Notes: generated by a model from the sequence alone, not told the origin. DNA of 64,000 nt from Pseudoalteromonas xiamenensis (GCF_030994125.1 NZ_CP099917.1:1860001-1924000), one strand, 5' to 3'; counted from the first letter of the stretch, positions 1 to 11,117 are shown. A program made the numbers and translations.

Positions 1-447
1 GCTCACTAGGATCGTGTCGTCACGCATTGCCGCTTCAAGTTTCTGAAGATCCAACATGCCGTTTTCTTCCACGTCCATGTAGGTGACTTCAAAACCTTGA
101 CGCTCGAGGTCACGGCACGTATCAAGCACCGCTTTGTGCTCTGTTTTTACCGTGATTAGGTGTTTGCCTTTCTTTTGATAGAAATGCGCAGCACCTTTAA
201 TCGCTAAGTTATTTGATTCAGTTGCACCAGAGGTAAACACGATTTCACGCGGGTCTGCGTTGATTAAGTCAGCGATATCGTTACGCGCTTGATCTACCAA
301 TTCTTCAGCCTGCCAGCCAAAGCGGTGTGAACGCGAAGCCGGGTTGCCAAATGTGCCATCCATCGTTAAACATTGCATCATTGCTTCTGCAACGCGAGGA
401 TCCACAGGAGTAGTTGCTGCATAATCTAAGTAAATCGGTAACTTCAT
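1..447 (-). CDS. iscS: Cysteine desulfurase IscS, N-terminal part (runs off window)
   Basis: The first 149 codons are present and the gene continues past base 1. IscS is a PLP enzyme that takes sulfur from cysteine for Fe-S cluster assembly and tRNA thiolation. The start [16 protein letters not shown] is diagnostic of the class V aminotransferase fold, and the [10 protein letters not shown] segment and a conserved TEHKAVLD stretch follow. The PLP lysine and the active-site cysteine lie outside the window. It begins 23 bp after iscR on the same strand, the usual iscR-iscS order, so the operators upstream of iscR probably control it too. Confidence 0.95.
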   Translation of the reverse strand, partial: MKLPIYLDYAATTPVDPRVAEAMMQCLTMDGTFGNPASRSHRFGWQAEELVDQARNDIADLINADPREIVFTSGATESNNLAIKGAAHFYQKKGKHLITVKTEHKAVLDTCRDLERQGFEVTYMDVEENGMLDLQKLEAAMRDDTILVS

Positions 448-470
448 CTCTATCTCCGCTGTGCTTCAAC

Positions 471-962
471 CTAAAGTTGACAGCTCACCTGAATATTATT
501 TAATTGCTGCACTGTATTTTTGACTTGGTTATCTTGGCGTGTCGCCACAGATTGAACATCTGTATTCGATACCAACTCAGCGAGTGTAATATTGTTCAAA
601 AAGTCTTCTATTCGAATGCTCAAATCTGACCACAAAGAGTGGGTCAGACAACGTAGACCACTTTGGCAACCACCGGTTGATCCATGGCAACGTGTCGCGT
701 CAACCGATTCGTCAACCGCGTTAATCACGTCACCAACAGAAATCGCCGCGGCTTCACGACCGAGTAAATAACCACCGCCTGGGCCACGTACCGAGCTGAC
801 AAGTCCGTGTTTACGTAAACGAGCAAAAAGTTGCTCTAAATAGGACAATGAAATTTCTTGTCGCTCGGAAATATCGGCAAGGGGAACTGGCCCAATACTC
901 GCGTGTAATGCCACGTCCAACATGGCGGTAACCGCGTATCTACCTTTTGATGTGAGTTTCAT
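471..962 (-). CDS. iscR: Fe-S cluster-sensing transcriptional regulator IscR
   Basis: Rrf2-family repressor (163 aa) of the isc operon. Its [2Fe-2S] state controls DNA binding to type 1 sites. An N-terminal winged helix (about 1-80) precedes the cluster-binding region with C92, C99, C105 and a following histidine (RCHGSTGGC...RCLTH). As I recall E. coli IscR, its cysteines are 92, 98 and 104, so this protein has one extra residue in the first loop. The tail after about residue 130 is rich in N and Q. It is the first gene of the isc operon, and three matching operators lie directly upstream, so autoregulation is very likely. Confidence 0.96.
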   Translation of the reverse strand: MKLTSKGRYAVTAMLDVALHASIGPVPLADISERQEISLSYLEQLFARLRKHGLVSSVRGPGGGYLLGREAAAISVGDVINAVDESVDATRCHGSTGGCQSGLRCLTHSLWSDLSIRIEDFLNNITLAELVSNTDVQSVATRQDNQVKNTVQQLNNIQVSCQL

Positions 963-992
963 GCACGCCCCTTGCTAAAAACCAGACCGCAA

Positions 993-1020
993 ATTTTAAT
1001 TACCTGACTAAGATAGTCAA
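993..1020 (-). promoter_or_regulatory. Predicted iscR promoter
   Basis: On the minus strand a TTGACT -35 (1015-1020) is followed after 16 bp by a TAAAAT -10 (993-998), about 30 bp upstream of the iscR start. The -35 lies inside the nearest IscR-type palindrome, so bound IscR would block polymerase. The assignment is by eye. Confidence 0.65.
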
Positions 1021-1025
1021 GTATT
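998..1025. promoter_or_regulatory. IscR type 1 operator, site 1 (promoter-proximal)
   Basis: A near-palindrome with half-sites ACCTGACTA and TAGTCAAGTAT, matching the known type 1 IscR pattern (TGACT / AGTCA arms around a short A/T spacer). It covers the predicted -35 of iscR. Confidence 0.8.
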
Positions 1026-1043
1026 GTTGTTCAGTTAACAGCG

Positions 1044-1070
1044 AATACTTGATAAATTTACTCAGGTATT
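1044..1070. promoter_or_regulatory. IscR type 1-like operator, site 2
   Basis: Same pattern in the opposite orientation: AATACTTGATAAA then TTTACTCAGGTATT. One arm carries TTGAT instead of TTGACT, so it is the weakest match of the three. It lies 18 bp beyond site 1. Confidence 0.65.
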
Positions 1071-1082
1071 AGCTCACATTCT

Positions 1083-1110
1083 AATTACCTGAGTAAATTA
1101 GTCAAGTATT
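1083..1110. promoter_or_regulatory. IscR type 1 operator, site 3 (distal)
   Basis: Arms ACCTGAGTAA and TTAGTCAAGTATT form a third near-palindrome in the same orientation as site 1. Centres of neighbouring sites are about 40-46 bp apart. It lies about 30 bp beyond the trmJ stop codon. Confidence 0.75.
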
Positions 1111-1143
1111 ATAGACGTCGCGTTTCAGAATTTGTCTTAGCGA

Positions 1144-1881
1144 TTAGTCTACTTTTTTGTCATTAATTGAACGGTCTATAGACGTCAGAATACCGCGCAA
1201 AATATTAAGTTCTTGATCTTCTGGTCTTGCGCGTGTGAACAAGCGACGCAGGCGTGTCATCACGATACCTGGGTGCTGTTTGATGATGAAACCCGTTTCA
1301 TTCAAGGTTTTTTCTAAATGCTCGAAAAACAGATCCATTTGTTGTTGAGTTGGGTAACGTACGTCGTCTTCTTCAATCACTTTATCTTGAGTGGCGAGAT
1401 GCGACATGCGGATTTCATAACTAAGCGTCATGACGGCCATCGCAAGATTTAGCGAGCTATATTCTGGGTTCGCAGGAATACATACGTGGTAGTTACAAAG
1501 CTGCAATTCTTCATTCGTTAAGCCGCTGTTTTCACGACCAAACACTAACGCAACTGGGCCATTAACGGCTTCTGCAACTAACTTATCCGCACATTCACGT
1601 GGTTCAACCATCGGCCAAGACAACGTTCTTGAACGCGCGCTTGTGCCAATCACCAATGAGCAGTCCGCAATGGCTTCTTGCAACGAAGCAACCGTTTGAC
1701 TTGCGCCAAGTACATCCGTTGCACCAGCAGCCAGTGCACTTGCATGACTATCCACTTCACACGCAGGATCGACAAGATATAACTTTGACAGCCCCATCGT
1801 CTTCATCGCTCGGGCTACCGAGCCGATATTGCCAGAGTGGGAGGTGTTCACCAGTACAATTCGAATATCACTTAAAGCCAT
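1144..1881 (-). CDS. trmJ: tRNA (cytidine/uridine-2'-O-)-methyltransferase TrmJ
   Basis: SPOUT-class AdoMet enzyme (245 aa) that 2'-O-methylates position 32 of several tRNAs. The N-terminal [21 protein letters not shown] motif and the knot region [13 protein letters not shown]...[15 protein letters not shown] are typical of TrmJ. I chose ATG at 1881 because an AAGAG Shine-Dalgarno sits 8 bases upstream. A GTG two codons earlier is possible but poorly placed. It lies upstream of iscR on the same strand, as in many gammaproteobacteria, but the operator-rich gap indicates that iscR has its own promoter. Confidence 0.94.
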   Translation of the reverse strand: MALSDIRIVLVNTSHSGNIGSVARAMKTMGLSKLYLVDPACEVDSHASALAAGATDVLGASQTVASLQEAIADCSLVIGTSARSRTLSWPMVEPRECADKLVAEAVNGPVALVFGRENSGLTNEELQLCNYHVCIPANPEYSSLNLAMAVMTLSYEIRMSHLATQDKVIEEDDVRYPTQQQMDLFFEHLEKTLNETGFIIKQHPGIVMTRLRRLFTRARPEDQELNILRGILTSIDRSINDKKVD

Positions 1882-2088
1882 TAGCACAACTCTTAATCTT
1901 TACAACGGGCGCGGATTTTAGCACAGGCTCGCAACGTGACCTAGCCTTTTGCATATTTTGTCAGCGATAACAACGCTGTTCAAATTTTACACTAAAATTT
2001 TTCGAATAGATGTTTACAACGGAATAAAAATCACTAAAATACGCCGGCTTGAAATGATCCTGTTCTTTTAAAACTTAAAGGTAATGCT

Positions 2089-2892
2089 ATGCATCCAATG
2101 TTAAACATTGCGGTACGCGCTGCGCGTAATGCAGGTAAAGTTATCCTTCGTGCTTGTGAAGATTTATCAAAAGTTGAAGCGTCACAAAAAGGCAGCAATG
2201 ACTTTGTAACGAATGTAGATAAAGACGCTGAAGCGGTTATCCGCGAAACAATTCTAAAAGCCTACCCAAATCATTCAATTGTGGGCGAAGAACTAGGTCA
2301 AATCGAAGGAACAGATGCAGATTACCTTTGGGTTATCGATCCACTTGATGGCACAACAAACTTCATCAAGGGTATTCCTCACTTTGCAGTTTCTATTGCA
2401 CTTAAAGTTAAAGGCCGCGTAGAGCAAGCGGTTGTATACGACCCTGTACGTAGCGAACTATTTACGGCAAGCCGTGGCCAAGGGGCTCAACTTAACAGCA
2501 AGCGTCTTCGTGTTACAAATGCGAACGATTTATCTGGTACTGTACTTGCGACAGGTTTCCCATTTAAAAACAAGCACCACATGGATGCTTACTTAGACGC
2601 GTTCAAAGCCCTTTTCGTGCACACAGCAGATATTCGTCGCGCAGGTTCTGCGGCGTTGGATATGGCGTATGTTGCAGCAGGTCGCGTAGACGGATTCTAT
2701 GAAATCGGTCTTAAGCCTTGGGATACAGCAGCTGGTGAATTACTGGTAAAAGAAGCCGGTGGTATGATCACTGATTTCGCAGGTGGTGCAAACTACAACC
2801 GTAGCGGCAACATCATTTGTGGTGCGCCGAAGCTTTGCCAAGCTATCGTGAAAGAAATTCGTCCAGTACTTACAGAGTCTTTACTCAAGTAA
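2089..2892 (+). CDS. suhB: Inositol-1-monophosphatase SuhB
   Basis: Mg-dependent inositol monophosphatase (267 aa) that in enterobacteria also joins the rRNA antitermination complex. The metal-site motifs are visible: VGEEL near residue 65, WVIDPLDGTTNF near 84-95 and KPWDTAAGELLVKEAGG near 210-226. Length is normal. It is transcribed divergently from trmJ and ends 25 bp before a strong intrinsic terminator, so it is probably a single-gene unit. An AAAGGTAAT sequence just upstream serves as ribosome site. Confidence 0.95.
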   Translation: MHPMLNIAVRAARNAGKVILRACEDLSKVEASQKGSNDFVTNVDKDAEAVIRETILKAYPNHSIVGEELGQIEGTDADYLWVIDPLDGTTNFIKGIPHFAVSIALKVKGRVEQAVVYDPVRSELFTASRGQGAQLNSKRLRVTNANDLSGTVLATGFPFKNKHHMDAYLDAFKALFVHTADIRRAGSAALDMAYVAAGRVDGFYEIGLKPWDTAAGELLVKEAGGMITDFAGGANYNRSGNIICGAPKLCQAIVKEIRPVLTESLLK

Positions 2893-2917
2893 GCGACTTA
2901 GAATTCTCCATTTAAGA

Positions 2918-2941
2918 GGCTCGAGGACGAGCCTTTTTTTT
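2918..2941 (+). terminator. Intrinsic terminator after suhB
   Basis: GGCTCG and CGAGCC arms with an AGGA loop (2918-2933) are followed by a run of eight T. Confidence 0.9.
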
Positions 2942-2962
2942 GCCCTATAGTGACGTCTACGC

Positions 2963-3775
2963 TTAACCCCCAGTCGCTCCAACCTCAAAATATGGATTTT
3001 CCAACTCAATAACGGTCGCATTGTCTAACTTCAGCGCGGCGATACTGGCCGCAAAATAGCGATCAAATAACGATTTAAACTCGCCATTTTTTTCCATAAT
3101 CGCCAACCCATTTTCTATCGCCTTGGCTAGTGCAGGCTTGTCTTTGTTCACGAAAAAGTAAAATGCGGCTGGATAATGAAGGTAAACATTAGGCACAATG
3201 GCTAACGGAAAGCGTTGAAATGATGCAAGCTCTGAGGACACTTCGATAAAGGCGCGAGGAAAATAATCAACCTGATGGCTATTGAGCATCGAAAACATCG
3301 CTTCGTATTTAGCTTGAGGGCGAACAGTCAGGTCATTGTGGGCAAGTATTTTCGTGTCAGGCCAGTCATGACCTTGGACGGCGACGAGTGGACGAAGCGC
3401 ATCCAGCGTTGTGATATTGGCAAAGCGGTCCAATTGATCTTGATTCACCAATATCGCACGTTTTCCAATGTAACCTCTAAACAGGGGCACCTTAACGGCG
3501 ATACCTAAGGTTTCTCGTTCAGGACTCGTCATACTCCAAAGTACATCGACCTTGCCTTGAGCTAACATCATTAACGTGCGTTGTTGATGAGGATGCACTT
3601 TTACGTATTCCAGAGGTGCGTTGTACTTTGCTGCCTGAAGCGCTTTTTCTAATAACTCAAAGAGATAAACATCTCTGTCATACAATGGCCGCTGCTCTTT
3701 CACAACATACACCGTGTCGAGTGCATAGACCCAAAAACTTTGACTCAATACCAACAGCGTCACTAACCACTTCAT
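2963..3775 (-). CDS. Periplasmic substrate-binding protein, SBP_bac_3-like, orphan
   Basis: A 270-aa protein with a signal peptide (MKWLVTLLVLSQSFWVYA) and the layout of the family 3 solute-binding fold: a YVVKEQRPLYDRDVYLFELLE start, an ALQAAKY helix, and a C-terminal segment like LAIMEKNGEFKSLFDRYF. No permease or ATPase gene lies nearby, so it is unlikely to serve an ABC importer from this locus. The next gene on the same strand (185 bp upstream) encodes an EAL-CBS-GGDEF protein. A sensing or ligand-scavenging role is only an inference. The ligand is unknown. Confidence 0.8.
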   Translation of the reverse strand: MKWLVTLLVLSQSFWVYALDTVYVVKEQRPLYDRDVYLFELLEKALQAAKYNAPLEYVKVHPHQQRTLMMLAQGKVDVLWSMTSPERETLGIAVKVPLFRGYIGKRAILVNQDQLDRFANITTLDALRPLVAVQGHDWPDTKILAHNDLTVRPQAKYEAMFSMLNSHQVDYFPRAFIEVSSELASFQRFPLAIVPNVYLHYPAAFYFFVNKDKPALAKAIENGLAIMEKNGEFKSLFDRYFAASIAALKLDNATVIELENPYFEVGATGG

Positions 3776-3960
3776 GGATTGTCCCCTTTTTGTGTTTAAA
3801 CTAAGCTACACAGGCTGGTGCAAATACTCAAGTGAAATAATTGTTATTTGGAATGAAGGCTTAACAACGTATAAAAGAGAAATATCACACTCTAAAACGT
3901 GTTGTTTAGAGCGAAAAGGACTCATTGAGTCCGGTAAAATGGAGTCAAATGGGGGCTTAT

Positions 3961-5748
3961 TTACACCATTTCTTGCGTTGATTTTGCCAGTCGTACAATG
4001 GGCGCTGAGGGTTTGCGGCGATTGCAGACGAACAAATAACTGTTACGGTAACGTTTCGCCTCTTTCTTCGCATCCGTAGCCAATGCCGCAACCTGATGAC
4101 TATTTTGACAAAACTCTAGATCCGGTCTGACAAGGCCAATCGACAACGTCAGCAAGGGTACAAATTGTTTTTGCCCTTCCCGATTTGTCGCCCAATACCC
4201 ACCGGATTTCACGTGCTCTGGTGTAAAAAAGGCTTTCGATTGAGTTTCGAATTGCTCGATGATTTGATGGCATAGCAATTCCGCATCATCGCCATCGAAT
4301 ACCACCATAAAATCATCACCACCAATGTGACCTACAAAAGAGTGGCTCGCAGCACAGACTTGTACCGTAACATCCGCAAGCAATTTTATGACACTGTCTC
4401 CGCTTGCGTAGCCATACAAATCGTTGAACTGCTTAAAGTGATTTAGGTCGACATAAGCAAGTGAAAAATCATTTTGCGACCGTAGCCGATGTTCAATGGC
4501 TTCGTTAATTGCCACGTTCCCGGGCAACATCGTTAGCGGGTTAGCGTGTTGTGCATGACGAATTTTTTCTTCCGTGATGTGTTTCAAAATGTCACGCAGC
4601 GGTGCCAGACCCAAGTAGCTGCTGTGGCGCGTCACAATGATGTGGCGACGAATATCAAATTCATGCTCGGTGATCTGATGACTAACAACGTCTAGCTTAT
4701 CGTTTTCGTCAACTATCAATGGCTGCTTATCCATCAATTCCGTCACGGCCTTTTTCGCAAACAAAGCGTGTCCATATGGACCTGCAAATACCTCCGTGAG
4801 TTGGTCACGGTGCAGCAAGCCAATTGGCTGACCAAACTCGTTCACCACTGCAAGACTCACAACGCGCTTGTCTTGTTCAAAGACATGATGTGCGTCTTTG
4901 CACTTGGTATAACTCGCGATAGCCTGTTGCTTTAGTACCAAATTACCGATCACCATCGATGTTTGTAAGGTACTTTTCGGACCGGCTAGATTTAGTTGCG
5001 ATAAGCGATTGTCATGCAGTGCTTTACTTGGCTTGTTTGAAGGACGCTCTAACAAAAAGCCTTGCGCGTGTGCAATGCCCAAGGATTCAAGTAGCCGGAG
5101 CTCTTCAGAACGTTCAATGCCTTCAGCAATCACAGCGGTCCCTGTTGCTTTCGCCAATTCAATAATGGTTTTTAAAAACTCGCGCTTTACGATACTTTGG
5201 TCACAATGGTCGACAAAATAGCGGTCAAGTTTGACAAAATCAGGACACAATTCCGACCATTGTTTTAGCCCTGAATAGCCTGCACCTAAGTCATCAATCG
5301 CAATACTTAAGCCAAGTTCGCGATAATGAGCAATCGTTTTTAGTAACAAAAACCCATCGTCTACTTTGTCTTGCTCTGTGACTTCGATGACCACCCGATT
5401 GGCCGATAAGCCATACTTATCAAGCAAATGAAGCGTTTTTCCTCTAGGGTGATGAGGGTCGAGTAACGTAACAGGACTGACATTAATGAACAGCTTACCT
5501 GGGAGGTCGAGTGCGACAAAATGTTTGATGGCGCTATCTCGGCAAAGAAGCTCGAGCTCAGAGAGCTTTTCGGCTTCATTCGCGGTTGTAAATAGCCTAT
5601 CAGGTGATTCAAGCACCGATCCTTTAGGTCCTCTGCTTAACGCTTCGTAGCCAAGTATTTGCTTTTTCGCAATATCAAATATGGGTTGAAATACCGTTTG
5701 TATTTCCCCTTTTTCAATGATGCTGTGTAATACCTGCTGCTCGCTCAC
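3961..5748 (-). CDS. EAL-CBS-GGDEF c-di-GMP protein
   Basis: A cytoplasmic 595-aa protein with no membrane segment. The EAL domain (about 5-245) keeps the expected catalytic set: YEALSRG, FINVSP, EVTEQD, DDLGAGYSG, KLDRYF, AEGIE and QGFLLERP, so phosphodiesterase activity is plausible. A probable CBS pair (about 262-385) follows and may bind a nucleotide. The C-terminal GGDEF domain (about 395-570) has GGDDF in place of GGDEF, and I see no RxxD inhibitory site before it. It may be bifunctional, or the cyclase part may be regulatory. It is upstream of the orphan binding protein on the same strand. Confidence 0.88.
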   Translation of the reverse strand: MSEQQVLHSIIEKGEIQTVFQPIFDIAKKQILGYEALSRGPKGSVLESPDRLFTTANEAEKLSELELLCRDSAIKHFVALDLPGKLFINVSPVTLLDPHHPRGKTLHLLDKYGLSANRVVIEVTEQDKVDDGFLLLKTIAHYRELGLSIAIDDLGAGYSGLKQWSELCPDFVKLDRYFVDHCDQSIVKREFLKTIIELAKATGTAVIAEGIERSEELRLLESLGIAHAQGFLLERPSNKPSKALHDNRLSQLNLAGPKSTLQTSMVIGNLVLKQQAIASYTKCKDAHHVFEQDKRVVSLAVVNEFGQPIGLLHRDQLTEVFAGPYGHALFAKKAVTELMDKQPLIVDENDKLDVVSHQITEHEFDIRRHIIVTRHSSYLGLAPLRDILKHITEEKIRHAQHANPLTMLPGNVAINEAIEHRLRSQNDFSLAYVDLNHFKQFNDLYGYASGDSVIKLLADVTVQVCAASHSFVGHIGGDDFMVVFDGDDAELLCHQIIEQFETQSKAFFTPEHVKSGGYWATNREGQKQFVPLLTLSIGLVRPDLEFCQNSHQVAALATDAKKEAKRYRNSYLFVCNRRKPSAPIVRLAKSTQEMV

Positions 5749-6016
5749 TGCGCAAAAACCTAAAGAACATGAAAGATGACTGACGTTATCAGTACTTTAT
5801 TACACTAATATGGCAGTTTTTCAGCTTGTACCTGTTTGTAACTGAGGTGACTCAAAACATTAAATTGCTTATTCTTTGACAACTTTAGCTAGATTTGTTT
5901 TATATTTCAGATAATTTTTGCAGAAACTACACCAATTTACGCTTTCATTATTGTTTTTTGATCAAAGTACACCTAGATAGAATTCAGTGGGTTGTCCTTG
6001 AATGTTTTTCAATCAC

Positions 6017-6535
6017 TTAACGGGTCTTTGTACGAATGTATTGATCAAAAAAAGTCAGAGCCAATAAGAGATGATATCGGCTGTTTTCATACTCACCTTT
6101 TTCAACTTGTTGGTTTGCACGCGCGAGCTGCCAGACTGTCGCATTGATGTAAAAGCACGCGGGCTCCGAGCTCTTTTGTTTAATGCGCTCGTATTCCTTT
6201 TCCATTCTGCGCAATTCCATTTCTTGTTCTAACGCACCAAATAACGCCTCGGTCACTTTGAATTCGGCTATACAGCGTTCTTGTTGAACTATGCTTTCCT
6301 GCATTAAATTCACCAGTCCAAGCACCGCTAAGATATGACGAGTAATTCGTGCAGTATCATGCTGAGCGTCCAGCTCATCCAAAACAAATTGCATTTCAAT
6401 TTGTATTGTTAGTACGTCATCTAACGGAAAAGCAGGTGGTGGTAGATTCGATTCATTAGGACTTGTTGGCCCACACGCGACAAGCAACGTGAACAAGATA
6501 GGAGTTAAGGCATTTACAAGCCATTTGGTCTGCAT
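6017..6535 (-). CDS. Putative lipoprotein of unknown function
   Basis: A 172-aa protein that starts with a lipoprotein signal (hydrophobic stretch ending LLVAC, the lipobox cysteine near residue 21) followed by a Pro/Ser/Asn-rich linker. The mature part is helical and charged (QEMELRRMEKEYERIKQK). I chose ATG at 6535, which has GGAG 6 bases upstream. A TTG four codons earlier overlaps that ribosome site. I do not recognise the family. It lies alone downstream of secF, beyond the secF terminator. Confidence 0.7.
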   Translation of the reverse strand: MQTKWLVNALTPILFTLLVACGPTSPNESNLPPPAFPLDDVLTIQIEMQFVLDELDAQHDTARITRHILAVLGLVNLMQESIVQQERCIAEFKVTEALFGALEQEMELRRMEKEYERIKQKSSEPACFYINATVWQLARANQQVEKGEYENSRYHLLLALTFFDQYIRTKTR

Positions 6536-6566
6536 GGACTTCTCCAAATGTCAGGTTCTAAAAGCA

Positions 6567-6590
6567 AAACGCCGCGAGGTCGCGGCGTTT
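6567..6590 (-). terminator. Intrinsic terminator after secF
   Basis: Arms AAACGCCGCG and CGCGGCGTTT around a 4-base loop form a strong hairpin 21 bp beyond the secF stop. On the minus strand it is followed by a T-rich stretch. Confidence 0.85.
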
Positions 6591-6611
6591 AAAGATAGAG
6601 CATCGACGTGC

Positions 6612-7556
6612 CTATGGCATTGCGTCGAACTCTGCACCTTCTTTCTCAACTTCAACCGGGATCAAATCTTCTTTGCTGATCCCCATTAAAATGGCGATTG
6701 AACTTGCAATATAAACGGATGAATAAGTACCCACGAAGATACCAAACAACAGCGCAGTCGCAAAACCGTGGATAGTTTGACCACCCCAAACGAACAATGC
6801 AATAAGTACTAAAATCGTTGTTAATGAAGTGATCAAGGTACGGTTTAAGGTTTGCGTTAATGAAATATCAACTATTTCAATCGTGTCGTCGATTCTCACT
6901 TTACGGAAATTCTCACGGATACGATCCGACACAACGATGGTGTCGTTCAACGAGTAACCGATTACCGCCAAGATGGCTGCAAGGATAGTTAAGTCAAATT
7001 CAAGACCTAACACCGAGAATAAACCGACAGTCAATAACACGTCGTGGAAAAGTGCCAATACCGCACCGACGGCGAAACGCCATTCAAAACGAAACGCTAC
7101 GTAGATAAGGATACAGATGAGCGTGGTCAGCATAGCAAGACCACCTTGCTCTTTGAGGTCTTCACCGACACTTGGGCCCACGAACTCAATGCTACGCATG
7201 ACAATTTGAGGGTCAACTGTTTTTAAAACTGAAATCAGTTGGTTCCCAATAACTTCCGCTTTAATGCTGCTTTCACGAGGGGCTAATCGCACCAATACTT
7301 CAGTACTACTACCATAAAGTTGTACAGAGGCATCGGAAAAATCGTTTTCAGCAAGTACTTTACGCACTTCAGCTAGATTTGCTGGTTGTGAAAAGCTCAC
7401 TTCTACCGAAGTACCACCCGTAAAGTCCAAACCAAAGTTGATCCCTTTTGTGAACATAGACACAACGGCTGCCAACATCAGTAAACCCGAAAACGCCATC
7501 GCTAGATTGCGTACGGACATAAAGCGGACGGTGCTTTGTAAATTTAATAACTGCAT
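6612..7556 (-). CDS. secF: Protein translocase subunit SecF
   Basis: Inner-membrane partner of SecD (314 aa) that uses the proton gradient to drive late steps of protein export. It has an N-terminal membrane helix (about 16-36), the GINFGLDFTGGTSVEVSF periplasmic signature, and a six-helix RND-like C-terminal half with VGPSVGEDL and VIGYSLNDTIVVSDRIREN. Length is normal. It starts 9 bp after secD and is last in the tgt-yajC-secD-secF group. Confidence 0.97.
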   Translation of the reverse strand: MQLLNLQSTVRFMSVRNLAMAFSGLLMLAAVVSMFTKGINFGLDFTGGTSVEVSFSQPANLAEVRKVLAENDFSDASVQLYGSSTEVLVRLAPRESSIKAEVIGNQLISVLKTVDPQIVMRSIEFVGPSVGEDLKEQGGLAMLTTLICILIYVAFRFEWRFAVGAVLALFHDVLLTVGLFSVLGLEFDLTILAAILAVIGYSLNDTIVVSDRIRENFRKVRIDDTIEIVDISLTQTLNRTLITSLTTILVLIALFVWGGQTIHGFATALLFGIFVGTYSSVYIASSIAILMGISKEDLIPVEVEKEGAEFDAMP

Positions 7557-7565
7557 GTTCGCTCC

Positions 7566-9425
7566 TTAAATCGACAACTTAGTGACTTTCTTACCACCAA
7601 TGAGTAAGTTCACTACCGCACGAGTACCGACAATCGCTGTAAACATCGACGTCATGATACCAATCGCTAACGTTACTGCGAAACCCGCAATTGGGCCAGT
7701 ACCGACTGCGAACAGAATAATCGCCGCAATTAACGTGGTAATGTTCGCATCAAAAATCGTGCTAAACGCGCTGTCATAACCATGGTGCACTGCTTGCTGA
7801 GGACTACGTCCTTCCGCCAACTCTTCACGAATACGTTCAAAGATAAGTACGTTGGCATCAACCGCCATACCGACCGTAAGTACGATACCGGCAATGCCTG
7901 GCAAAGTGAGTGTTGCACCTGGGATCATCGACATAACACCTACAATCATGACAAGGTTTGCTGCAAGCGCTAAGTTTGCAATAAGACCAAAGCCTTTGTA
8001 ATAAATCGCCATGAACGCGAGTACAAACACGAAGCCAAGCACCACAGCCATCATACCCGCATCAATATTTTCCTGACCAAGGCTTGGGCCTACGGTACGT
8101 TCTTCAACGATTTGGATTGGGGCCACCAACGCACCGGCACGAAGTAATAACGCAAGGTTGTGTGCTTCTGCTGGGCTGTCGATACCTGTAATGCGGAATG
8201 AGCTATTTAAACGCGCTTGGATAGTCGCCACGTTAATCACCTCTTCCACTTTCGTCGGAGGAAGCGCTTTACCGTTGGCGTCTTTTTTACCTGAAGGCTT
8301 GTATTCGATAAAGACTGTAGCCATACGTTTACCAATCGCACGCTTCGTGAATGCATTCATTTTTGCACCACCCGCGCTGTCTAAGTTAATGTTAACTTGT
8401 GGACGTTGGTATTCATCAAGACTATTTTGCGCACCCGTAATGTGACTACCTTCAAGAATAACGCGTTTTTTCAGCACAACAGGGTAACCATCTTTATGCT
8501 TCAGCACTTCAGCACCTGGTGGTACGCGTCCTTCTGCGGCAGCACGCACATCCGCTTCTTCGTCTACTTCACGGAATTCAAGCGTGGCGGTTGCACCTAA
8601 GATCTCTTTTGCTAAAGCCGTGTCTTGAACACCAGGAAGCTGAACAATGATACGCTCTGCACCTTGGCGTTGAACGTTTGGTTCTGCAACACCTAACTGG
8701 TTAATACGGTTACGAATGATGGTTTCGTTTTGCTTGATAGCGTAGTCACGAATTTCTTTGAGTTTTTGTTCGCTCAAGGCGACATAAAACGCATTTTCGT
8801 TGCTGCTGTCATCAGTAAAGACGTTTAATGGATCGCGCTTTTTCAAGAAGCGTTCCGCTGCATCTTTGTCTTCCGCTGAACGCATTTCAACCAAAATACG
8901 CTCACTTCCAGCTACTCGGCGTACCGTGCGATAACGAAGCTTCTCATCACGTAGACTTGAGCGGAAGTCTTGTTCCATTTGTGACAACGCGTTGTCGAGC
9001 GCAGTAGACATGTCCACTTCCATCGTGAAATGAACACCACCACTTAAGTCCAGACCCAATTTCATTGGGTTGCCGCCGAGTTGTTTTAACCATTCTGGTT
9101 GCGCTGGCGTCATGTTAATTGCGGAAATGTATTCGCTGCTTAACTCTTCACGTAATGCATCTTGCGCTTTTAATTGGTCTTCTACGTTTTTGAAACGCAC
9201 GAGAATTTGACCATTTTCTAGACGAGATGATTTTGGCGTGAGCTGGTGTTTGTTGATGATGGTATTTACTTGCTCAAGTACCGTCAAATCTGCACTGGCA
9301 CCTTTCGTACCAGAAACCTGAATGGCCGGATCACGGCCATACAAGTTTGGAGCTGCGTAGAGCATCCCCATAAGCAAAACGGTAAGTACTAGCAAGTATT
9401 TCCATAAAGGATACTTGTTTAACAC
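7566..9425 (-). CDS. secD: Protein translocase subunit SecD
   Basis: RND-superfamily export factor (619 aa). It has an N-terminal helix (about 8-25), a large periplasmic region starting with the [16 protein letters not shown] motif, the [18 protein letters not shown] segment of the P1 domain, and six C-terminal helices with [11 protein letters not shown] and [18 protein letters not shown]. All expected parts are present. It lies between yajC (16 bp) and secF (9 bp), consistent with one transcript. Confidence 0.97.
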   Translation of the reverse strand: MLNKYPLWKYLLVLTVLLMGMLYAAPNLYGRDPAIQVSGTKGASADLTVLEQVNTIINKHQLTPKSSRLENGQILVRFKNVEDQLKAQDALREELSSEYISAINMTPAQPEWLKQLGGNPMKLGLDLSGGVHFTMEVDMSTALDNALSQMEQDFRSSLRDEKLRYRTVRRVAGSERILVEMRSAEDKDAAERFLKKRDPLNVFTDDSSNENAFYVALSEQKLKEIRDYAIKQNETIIRNRINQLGVAEPNVQRQGAERIIVQLPGVQDTALAKEILGATATLEFREVDEEADVRAAAEGRVPPGAEVLKHKDGYPVVLKKRVILEGSHITGAQNSLDEYQRPQVNINLDSAGGAKMNAFTKRAIGKRMATVFIEYKPSGKKDANGKALPPTKVEEVINVATIQARLNSSFRITGIDSPAEAHNLALLLRAGALVAPIQIVEERTVGPSLGQENIDAGMMAVVLGFVFVLAFMAIYYKGFGLIANLALAANLVMIVGVMSMIPGATLTLPGIAGIVLTVGMAVDANVLIFERIREELAEGRSPQQAVHHGYDSAFSTIFDANITTLIAAIILFAVGTGPIAGFAVTLAIGIMTSMFTAIVGTRAVVNLLIGGKKVTKLSI

Positions 9426-9441
9426 TGCTTAGTCCTTATTG

Positions 9442-9780
9442 TTATAGTGCTTTCATTGTGCCTTTAGGCAACACAGCCGTAACCGCACCTTTTTGCACAG
9501 TCACTTCTGCTTGGTCATTCAGCGCAATTACAAGAAAATCTTTGTCATCCGACACTTTTGTAATGCGGCCGACAAGACCACCTTGCGTTAAAACTTCGTC
9601 ACCTTTAGCCAATGCACCCATTAGTTCACGGTGATCTTTCACACGCTTAGCTTGTGGGCGGTATATTAGGAAATAAAACACTAGGCCAAAAATACCCAGC
9701 ATAATCAACATTTCCATACCACCACCAGCAGGCGCTGCGCCAGCAGTACTTGCGTGTGCTGAAGAGATAAATAAACTCAT
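9442..9780 (-). CDS. yajC: Sec translocon accessory subunit YajC
   Basis: A small single-span membrane protein (112 aa) associated with SecDF. One helix (about 22-42, MLIMLGIFGLVFYFLIYRPQ) ends in the conserved YRPQxKR motif. The cytosolic domain carries KGDEVLTQGGLVGRI. It is 35 bp downstream of tgt and 16 bp upstream of secD. Confidence 0.96.
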   Translation of the reverse strand: MSLFISSAHASTAGAAPAGGGMEMLIMLGIFGLVFYFLIYRPQAKRVKDHRELMGALAKGDEVLTQGGLVGRITKVSDDKDFLVIALNDQAEVTVQKGAVTAVLPKGTMKAL

Positions 9781-9815
9781 AACACTTCCTCTTAGTTTCT
9801 TAAATTTTTAATGTT

Positions 9816-10997
<1,182 letters not shown>

Positions 10998-11082
10998 TCA
11001 ATGGATTAAAACTGCCCGATTTTACCTTGTTTGGAGAAGCAATTCTAATTATTGAGCCAAAAAACCACAATTAAAGAGCCGT

Positions 11083-11117
11083 AAAAAAAAACCTCGAGAA
11101 ACTCGAGGCTTTTTTTT
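11083..11117. terminator. Bidirectional intrinsic terminator after queA
   Basis: Arms CCTCGAG (11092-11098) and CTCGAGG (11102-11108) are flanked by a run of nine A on the left and eight T on the right. On the minus strand it terminates queA just past its stop codon. Confidence 0.85.

Noticed and set aside
1599..1970. A 123-codon reading frame opposite trmJ
   Set aside because: It lies antisense to a well-supported gene, has no ribosome site and its translation has no recognisable fold.
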